From Aquipseudomonas guryensis (GTDB lineage: Bacteria; Pseudomonadota; Gammaproteobacteria; Pseudomonadales; Pseudomonadaceae), in assembly GCF_014164785.1 (NCBI RefSeq), contig NZ_JACJFN010000004.1:186001-250000 (forward strand): a DNA stretch of 64,000 nt. Direction: 5' to 3'. Position 1 is the stretch's first letter. Each line of letters begins with the position of its first letter. The notes under the pieces were generated by a model. The model made no database searches. It was not told where the DNA came from and was given only the letters and a program-made list of their open reading frames with translations. A program made the position numbers and the translations under genes. Positions 57,330 to 64,000 of this stretch are shown here, one piece after another.

Positions 57330-58268
57330 ATGTCTACCTCCCTCGCATTTGTCTTTCCTGGCCAAGGTTCGCAGTCGCTCGGCATGCTGGCCGAGATCGG
57401 CGCACAGCAGCCGCTGATCCGCGATACGTTCAGCGAAGCAGCCGATGCTCTCGGTTATGACCTGTGGGCGCTGACCCAGCAAGGGCCGGAAGAGCAGCTC
57501 AACCAGACTGACAAGACCCAACCGGCCATCCTGGCGGCGTCCATTGCCCTGTGGCGTCTGTGGCAGGCCGAAGGCGGTGCACAACCCGCTTTCGTCGCCG
57601 GGCATAGCCTGGGTGAGTACTCGGCGCTGGTGGCGGCTGGCAGCATCGGCTTTGCCGAGGCGATCAAGCTGGTCGAGCTGCGTGGTCAACTGATGCAGCA
57701 GGCCGTGCCGGCCGGGCAGGGCGGCATGGCGGCGATTCTCGGTCTGGAAGATGCCGATGTGCTGGCAGCCTGCGCCGAGGCGGCCAATGGCGAAGTGGTC
57801 AGTGCGGTGAACTTCAACGCACCGGGCCAGGTGGTGATTGCCGGTGGTGCCGCTGCCGTCGAGCGCGCCATCGAAGCCTGCAAGGCCCGTGGCGCCAAGC
57901 GTGCCATGCCGCTGCCGGTCAGCGTGCCGTCGCACTGTGCGCTGATGCGCCCGGCGGCAGAGAAATTCGCCGAGGCGGTCGCCGCTCTGAACTGGCAGGC
58001 GCCGCAGATTGCCCTGGTACAGAACGTCACGGCGGCGGTGCCGGCTGATCTCGATAGCCTCAAGCGTGATCTGCTGGCACAGCTCTACAGCCCGGTTCGC
58101 TGGGTGGAAACTATCGTGCTGCTGGCTGAGCAAGGCGTCACCGATCTGGTCGAGTGCGGCCCCGGCAAGGTCCTTGCAGGCTTGAACAAGCGCTGCGTCA
58201 AAGGCATCAATACTCACAACCTGGAAACCCCGGACGCCTTCGCAGCGGTTCGCGCGGCGCTGGTTTGA
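57330..58268 (+). CDS. fabD: Malonyl-CoA:ACP transacylase FabD
   Basis: FabD (312 aa) loads malonyl groups onto acyl carrier protein. The nucleophile Ser93 is in GHSLGEYSALVAAG. The start FVFPGQGSQSLGML and the catalytic His region VPSHCALM are typical. A ribosome binding site AAGGGAAAG precedes the ATG. It follows an intrinsic terminator by about 80 nt, so a promoter of its own or read-through is needed. I could not identify a convincing one. Confidence 0.97.
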   Translation: MSTSLAFVFPGQGSQSLGMLAEIGAQQPLIRDTFSEAADALGYDLWALTQQGPEEQLNQTDKTQPAILAASIALWRLWQAEGGAQPAFVAGHSLGEYSALVAAGSIGFAEAIKLVELRGQLMQQAVPAGQGGMAAILGLEDADVLAACAEAANGEVVSAVNFNAPGQVVIAGGAAAVERAIEACKARGAKRAMPLPVSVPSHCALMRPAAEKFAEAVAALNWQAPQIALVQNVTAAVPADLDSLKRDLLAQLYSPVRWVETIVLLAEQGVTDLVECGPGKVLAGLNKRCVKGINTHNLETPDAFAAVRAALV

Positions 58269-58288
58269 TTTAGCAAGGAGAGACCTCT

Positions 58289-59032
58289 ATGAGTCTGCAA
58301 GGCAAGGTTGCATTGGTAACGGGCGCGAGCCGTGGCATCGGTCAGGCTATCGCTTTCGAACTGGGTCGCCAGGGCGCTGTGGTCATCGGTACCGCCACCT
58401 CCGCCGCGGGTGCCGAACGTATCGGTGAAGCGCTCAAGGCCGAGGGTATTCAGGGCGCCGGCCTGGTGCTGGATGTCGGCAGCGATGAGTCGGTTGCTGC
58501 CGTTCTCGAGCAGATCCAGAAGGATTTCGGTGCCGTGGCCATTCTGGTCAACAATGCCGGCATCACCCGTGACAACCTGATGCTGCGGATGAAAGATGAC
58601 GAATGGTTCGATGTCATCAATACCAACCTCAATAGCCTGTTCCGCCTGTCCAAGGCCGTGCTGCGCGGCATGACCAAGGCCCGTTGGGGGCGCATCATCA
58701 GCATCGGCTCGGTGGTGGGTGCCATGGGCAACGCCGGGCAGGTCAACTACGCTGCCGCCAAGGCTGGCCTGGAAGGCTTCGGTCGTGCCCTGGCACGTGA
58801 GGTGGGTTCGCGTGCCATCACCGTCAACTCGGTGGCGCCGGGCTTCATCGATACCGACATGACCCGCGAGCTGCCGGAAGCCCAGCGCGAAGCGTTGCTG
58901 ACTCAGATTCCCCTGGGCCGTCTGGGCCAGGCTGAGGAAATCGCCAAGGTGGTCGGCTTCCTCGCCTCCGACGGCGCAGCCTATGTCACTGGCGCGACTG
59001 TGCCGGTGAATGGCGGCATGTACATGAGCTGA
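58289..59032 (+). CDS. fabG: 3-oxoacyl-ACP reductase FabG
   Basis: FabG (247 aa) is the NADPH-dependent short-chain reductase of the fatty-acid elongation cycle. It has the cofactor motif VTGASRGIG, the NNAG motif and the catalytic YAAAK (Tyr154, Lys158). The C-terminal GFIDTDM and VNGGMYM are standard for the family. AAGGAGAG lies upstream of the ATG, 20 nt after the fabD stop codon. Confidence 0.98.
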   Translation: MSLQGKVALVTGASRGIGQAIAFELGRQGAVVIGTATSAAGAERIGEALKAEGIQGAGLVLDVGSDESVAAVLEQIQKDFGAVAILVNNAGITRDNLMLRMKDDEWFDVINTNLNSLFRLSKAVLRGMTKARWGRIISIGSVVGAMGNAGQVNYAAAKAGLEGFGRALAREVGSRAITVNSVAPGFIDTDMTRELPEAQREALLTQIPLGRLGQAEEIAKVVGFLASDGAAYVTGATVPVNGGMYMS

Positions 59033-59145
59033 ATGTGACTCGGCGCTTCAGGAAATTGTCATAAAAGCTGTCTAAAGTCCGTTACAAAAGTGCAATCAGC
59101 GGCAGACAGCGCTGTGAACTGTTCTGGAAGGGCTTGGCGTTTGGC

Positions 59146-59173
59146 TTGAAAGTTAGAAAACCCTTTCTATACA
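59146..59173 (+). promoter_or_regulatory. Promoter of acpP
   Basis: TTGAAA (59146-59151), a 16-nt spacer and TATACA (59168-59173) form a good sigma-70 promoter. It gives acpP its own transcript, which matches the very high need for ACP. Confidence 0.7.
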
Positions 59174-59221
59174 CTGCGGCTCAGCTGCACGGATCTTTTT
59201 CCATAGGAGTGAAAACTAGAC

Positions 59222-59455
59222 ATGAGCACCATCGAAGAACGCGTCAAGAAAATCGTCGCCGAGCAACTGGGCGTTAAAGAAGACGAAGTCACCAACAGTG
59301 CTTCCTTCGTCGAAGACCTGGGTGCCGACTCCCTTGACACCGTTGAGCTGGTGATGGCTCTGGAAGAGGAATTCGAGACCGAAATCCCGGACGAGCAAGC
59401 TGAGAAGATCACCACCGTTCAGGAAGCCATCGACTACATCAACGCCCACGGCTGA
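59222..59455 (+). CDS. acpP: Acyl carrier protein
   Basis: ACP (77 aa) carries growing acyl chains on a 4'-phosphopantetheine attached to Ser37 in [13 protein letters not shown]. It is strongly acidic, as expected. The ribosome binding site AGGAGTG lies upstream, and codon use is that of a highly expressed gene. A promoter upstream and a terminator downstream frame it as a separate unit within the fab cluster. Confidence 0.99.
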   Translation: MSTIEERVKKIVAEQLGVKEDEVTNSASFVEDLGADSLDTVELVMALEEEFETEIPDEQAEKITTVQEAIDYINAHG

Positions 59456-59485
59456 TTGATCGTAATCGACGGTTTTCGGACCAGG

Positions 59486-59523
59486 AAAAGCCGCACTGCC
59501 CCTCACGAGGCGTGCGGTTTTTC
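59486..59523 (+). terminator. Terminator after acpP
   Basis: CCGCAC pairs with GTGCGG, flanked by AAAA and TTTTT, with a smaller GCC/GGC stem in the loop. Confidence 0.85.
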
Positions 59524-59567
59524 TTTAATGGGCCGCTTAGTGGCAAATAGAACAAGAGGATTTCGCA

Positions 59568-60812
59568 GTGTCGCGTAGACGCGTAGTGGTTACCGGTATG
59601 GGCATGCTGTCGCCTTTGGGCGTCGATGTAGCCAGCAGTTGGCAGGGTATTCTGGCCGGCCGCAGTGGCATCGGCCTGATCGAGCATATGGACCTGTCCG
59701 CTTACTCCACTCGTTTCGGCGGTTCGGTCAGGGGCTTCAATGTCGAGGAGTACCTGAGCGCCAAGGAGGCCCGCAAGCTTGACCTGTTCATCCAGTACGG
59801 CCTGGCAGCCAGCTTCCAGGCGATGCGTGATTCCGGTCTGGAAGTCACCGACGCCAATCGCGAACGCATCGGTGTGGCCATGGGCTCCGGTATCGGCGGC
59901 CTGACCAACATCGAGAACAACTGCAAATCGCTGTTCGAGCAGGGGCCGCGGCGCATTTCGCCGTTCTTCGTGCCTGGCTCGATCATCAACATGATCTCCG
60001 GCTTTCTGTCGATCCACCTGGGTCTGCAGGGGCCTAACTATGCCATCGCCACGGCGTGCACCACGGGCACCCACTGCATTGGCATGGCCGCACGCAATAT
60101 CGCCTATGGCGAAGCCGACGTAATGGTCGCCGGGGGTGCCGAGATGGCCACCAGTGGCCTGGGCATGGGCGGTTTTGGTGCTGCCCGTGCGCTGTCGACC
60201 CGTAACGACGATCCGACCAAGGCTAGTCGTCCATGGGACAAGGGCCGCGATGGCTTCGTCCTGTCCGACGGTGCCGGCGCCCTGGTTCTGGAGGAGCTGG
60301 AGCACGCCAAGGCACGTGGCGCGACTATCTATGCCGAACTGGTTGGTTTCGGCATGAGTGGCGATGCCTACCACATGACTTCGCCGCCGGAAGACGGCGC
60401 TGGCGCGGCGCGCTGCATGAAGAATGCGCTGCGCGATGCTGGTTTGAACGCCGATCAGGTGCAGTACATCAACGCCCATGGCACCTCGACCTCGGCGGGC
60501 GACAAAGCCGAAGCGGCGGCGGTCAAGTCGGTATTTGGTGATAACGCCTACAAGCTGTCGGTCAGCTCGACCAAGTCGATGACCGGCCATCTGCTCGGCG
60601 CTGCCGGTGCGGTCGAGGCGATCTTCAGCGTGCTGGCCCTGCGTGATCAGGTGGCGCCGCCGACCATCAACCTGGATGAGCCGGACGAAGGTTGCGACCT
60701 GGACTTCGTCGCCCATCAGGCCAAGGCCCTGCCGATCGACGCGGTACTGTCCAACTCCTTCGGTTTTGGCGGCACCAACGGCTCGCTGGTGTTCCGCCGG
60801 TTCGCCGGCTGA
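59568..60812 (+). CDS. fabF: Beta-ketoacyl-ACP synthase II FabF
   Basis: FabF (414 aa) is a condensing enzyme of fatty-acid elongation. The catalytic triad is Cys164 (ATACTTGTH), His304 (INAHGTST) and His341 ([10 protein letters not shown]). The ending [14 protein letters not shown] is standard. The GTG start is preceded by GAGGA. Its stop shares bases with the pabC start (TGATG), so the two are coupled. Confidence 0.97.
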   Translation: MSRRRVVVTGMGMLSPLGVDVASSWQGILAGRSGIGLIEHMDLSAYSTRFGGSVRGFNVEEYLSAKEARKLDLFIQYGLAASFQAMRDSGLEVTDANRERIGVAMGSGIGGLTNIENNCKSLFEQGPRRISPFFVPGSIINMISGFLSIHLGLQGPNYAIATACTTGTHCIGMAARNIAYGEADVMVAGGAEMATSGLGMGGFGAARALSTRNDDPTKASRPWDKGRDGFVLSDGAGALVLEELEHAKARGATIYAELVGFGMSGDAYHMTSPPEDGAGAARCMKNALRDAGLNADQVQYINAHGTSTSAGDKAEAAAVKSVFGDNAYKLSVSSTKSMTGHLLGAAGAVEAIFSVLALRDQVAPPTINLDEPDEGCDLDFVAHQAKALPIDAVLSNSFGFGGTNGSLVFRRFAG

Positions 60813-61627
60813 TGCTGAGCTGGGTCGACGGCCAGCCGGCCACGCAGCTGTCCATTCTGGATCGCGGCCTGGCCTATGGCGATGGTCTGTTCGAGACCAT
60901 CGCCGTACAGCGTGGCCAGCCGCGCTTGCTGGCACGGCACCTGGCGCGCTTGCAGCAGGGCGCGCAACGCCTGTCCCTGTCACTTGATCTGCAAGCCGTG
61001 CAGGCCGAGTTGCTGGCCTTCTGTGCCGAGTTGGGTGAAGGCGTAGCCAAGTTGATTGTCACCCGTGGCGAAGGCTTGCGCGGTTATGCGCCGCCGCAGC
61101 CGAGCAGGGCCTGCCGTGTTCTGTTGGGCAATCCCGCACCGGCCTATCCAGCTGTGCATGCCGAGCAGGGGGTGCGCCTTTTCCCCTGTGCTACCCGCTT
61201 GGCCGAGCAGCCGCTGCTGGCCGGTCTCAAGCACCTCAACCGCCTCGAACAGGTCCTGGCCCGTGCCGAATGGCAGGATCCGGTCTATGCCGAAGGCTTG
61301 ATGTGCGACAGCTCGGGGCGGGTGATCGAAGGGGTCTACAGCAACCTGTTCCTGTGTAGGGATGGTCAGTTGCTGACGGCCGATCTGTCGCGCTGCGGTG
61401 TGACGGGCGTAATGCGTGCTGAGGTGCTGGCCCAGGCCGAAGCGCTCGGCATAGCCGTGCACATCCGCGATATCAGTCGGGCTGAGCTGCTTGCGGCCGA
61501 TGAAGTGTTTCTCTGCAACAGCCTCTACGGCATCTGGCCGGTGCGTGAATTGCAGGGCCACGACTGGCCGGTAGGCCCGCTCACCCGTAAACTGCAGGCC
61601 ATTATCCGCAGTCTTCTGGATTCCTGA
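60812..61627 (+). CDS. pabC: 4-amino-4-deoxychorismate lyase PabC
   Basis: PabC (271 aa) is the PLP enzyme that releases p-aminobenzoate for folate synthesis. It has the fold-type IV signature start WVDG..ATQLSILDRGLAYGDGLFETIAV, the likely PLP lysine in GLKHLNRLEQVLARAEW, and CDSSGRVIEGVYSNLF. I chose the ATG at 60812, coupled to fabF by TGATG. mltG follows after 3 nt. Confidence 0.95.
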   Translation: MLSWVDGQPATQLSILDRGLAYGDGLFETIAVQRGQPRLLARHLARLQQGAQRLSLSLDLQAVQAELLAFCAELGEGVAKLIVTRGEGLRGYAPPQPSRACRVLLGNPAPAYPAVHAEQGVRLFPCATRLAEQPLLAGLKHLNRLEQVLARAEWQDPVYAEGLMCDSSGRVIEGVYSNLFLCRDGQLLTADLSRCGVTGVMRAEVLAQAEALGIAVHIRDISRAELLAADEVFLCNSLYGIWPVRELQGHDWPVGPLTRKLQAIIRSLLDS

Positions 61628-61630
61628 TTC

Positions 61631-62668
61631 GTGATTCGCAAGTTTTTGCTGCTGCTCACTGCAGCTGTGCTGCTGCTCGTGCTGTCTTTGGCGTTGGCGG
61701 CCTGGCGTATGCATTCGGTGTTGCAGCAACCTCTGCAGCTCAGCGAGGAGCGCCTGCTGATTGTCGAGCCGGGCGCCACGCCTGGTGGCCTGCTCAATCA
61801 GCTGGAGAGCGAAGGCGTGCTGGATGGCGCCTTCTGGTTGCGCCTGTACTGGCGTTTCAACCTGTCCGGGCAGCCGCTGCACAGTGGCGAGTATCGCCTG
61901 CTGCCAGCCCAGACTGCCCAGGATCTGCTCGGTATCTGGCAGCGTGGCGAGGTGGTGCAATACAGCCTGACCCTCGTCGAAGGCTGGAGCTTTCGCCAGG
62001 TACGCGCAGCCTTGCACAAGCAGGTTGCCCTGAAGCAGACCCTGGCCGAACTCGACGATGCGGCCCTGATGGCTAAACTCGGTCAGCCTGGCGCCAACCC
62101 CGAGGGGCGCTTCTTCCCGGATACCTATCGCTATGTGCGCGGTATGAGCGACTTCGATCTGCTCAAGCAGGCCCATAGCCGCCTGACCGAGGTGCTGGAA
62201 GAAGAGTGGCAGCAGCGCGCCGAGGGTCTGCCTTATCGCAAGCCTTACGATGCGCTGATCATGGCTTCCATGGTGGAGAAGGAGACCGGGGTGCCGGCCG
62301 AGCGCGGGCAGATCGCCGGTGTGTTCGTCCGCCGTCTGCGTCTGGGCATGCGCCTGCAGACCGATCCGACAGTGATCTTCGGCCTCGGCGAGCGTTATAA
62401 CGGCAATCTGACGCGCGCCCATCTGCGTGAGCCGACGCCGTATAACACCTACACCATCGATGGCATGCCACCGACGCCGATTGCCCTGGTCGGCCGTGAG
62501 GCGATCCATGCCGCCTTGCACCCGGTGGCGGGCAAGAGCCTGTATTTCGTCGCCCGTGGCGATGGCAGCCATGTATTCTCCGACTCCCTGGAGCAGCACA
62601 ACCGTGCGGTGCGCGAGTACCAGCTGAAACGTCGTGCCGACTACCGTTCCAGCCCAGTGCCTCAATAA
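61631..62668 (+). CDS. mltG: Endolytic murein transglycosylase MltG
   Basis: MltG (345 aa) is an inner-membrane lytic transglycosylase thought to terminate nascent glycan strands. An N-terminal helix (FLLLLTAAVLLLVLSLALAAW) precedes a LysM-like segment (SLTLVEGWSFRQVRAALHKQ) and the catalytic domain, with the Glu in ASMVEKETGVPAERG and the conserved TYTIDGMPPTPIALVG. The start is GTG with a weak ribosome binding site, 3 nt after pabC. Confidence 0.95.
   Translation: MIRKFLLLLTAAVLLLVLSLALAAWRMHSVLQQPLQLSEERLLIVEPGATPGGLLNQLESEGVLDGAFWLRLYWRFNLSGQPLHSGEYRLLPAQTAQDLLGIWQRGEVVQYSLTLVEGWSFRQVRAALHKQVALKQTLAELDDAALMAKLGQPGANPEGRFFPDTYRYVRGMSDFDLLKQAHSRLTEVLEEEWQQRAEGLPYRKPYDALIMASMVEKETGVPAERGQIAGVFVRRLRLGMRLQTDPTVIFGLGERYNGNLTRAHLREPTPYNTYTIDGMPPTPIALVGREAIHAALHPVAGKSLYFVARGDGSHVFSDSLEQHNRAVREYQLKRRADYRSSPVPQ

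Positions 62669-64000
<1,332 letters not shown>

Overview
The window is a chromosomal segment of a Pseudomonas species. The DNA is GC-rich with strongly biased third codon positions. The proteins read like Pseudomonas orthologues, and the gene order follows, as far as I remember it, the P. aeruginosa PAO1 order from about PA3019 down to PA2961. A complete Na+-NQR operon, PsrA/LexA control sites and Pseudomonas-type REP sequences support the genus. I cannot name the species. No prophage, insertion sequence, CRISPR array, rRNA or tRNA was seen. Almost all of the DNA is core genome.

Layout. 1-7 kb: end of the ABC-F gene uup, a hypothetical gene, a universal stress protein, a small membrane-anchored protein, and the fadBA beta-oxidation operon. 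6.7-15.1 kb: DUF1653 protein, topA, two small conserved genes, the lexA-sulA SOS unit with two operators, the fatty-acid regulator psrA with a double operator, an L,D-transpeptidase, nagZ and a methylthio-nucleoside phosphorylase. 15.1-21.4 kb: csiV and mfd on the minus strand, a long-form GAPDH, and a secreted chalcone-isomerase-like protein. 21.5-28.8 kb: nqrABCDEF-apbE-nqrM, which encodes the sodium pump and its maturation factors. 28.9-35.9 kb: sthA, a minus-strand PilZ/small secreted protein/glpQ unit, lolCDE and a DUF2062 protein. 36-43 kb: a tightly packed plus-strand run comEC-exbB-exbD-lpxK-Trm112-like-kdsB-ptpA-murB. 43-48.4 kb: acnB (minus), a DUF1289 gene, a tandem-domain universal stress protein (minus) and miaE. 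I recall this block being elsewhere in PAO1 (around PA1787-1789). 48.5-55.3 kb: rne (minus) with a long leader, divergent from rluC-HAD phosphatase-sppA, then maf. 55.4-64 kb: the fatty-acid synthesis cluster yceD-rpmF-plsX-fabD-fabG-acpP-fabF-pabC-mltG-tmk-holB, truncated at the right edge.

Functional links. Fatty-acid breakdown (fadBA), its regulator (psrA) and fatty-acid synthesis (plsX to fabF) all lie in the window. Envelope building and trafficking are prominent: lolCDE, lpxK, kdsB, murB, nagZ, mltG and the L,D-transpeptidase.

The most interesting unexplained structure is upstream of acnB. A predicted sigma-70 promoter would produce a leader of about 280 nt containing a 140-nt nested inverted repeat. 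An internal-loop segment of that repeat is perfectly complementary over 8 nt to the acnB Shine-Dalgarno region. This looks like a cis-acting RNA control element for aconitase B. Other observations are an Anr-type box placed at -41.5 from a predicted usp promoter, apparently leaderless promoters for yceD and rluC, a 27-codon ORF translationally coupled to miaE, and the arginine-rich repeats in the RNase E tail.
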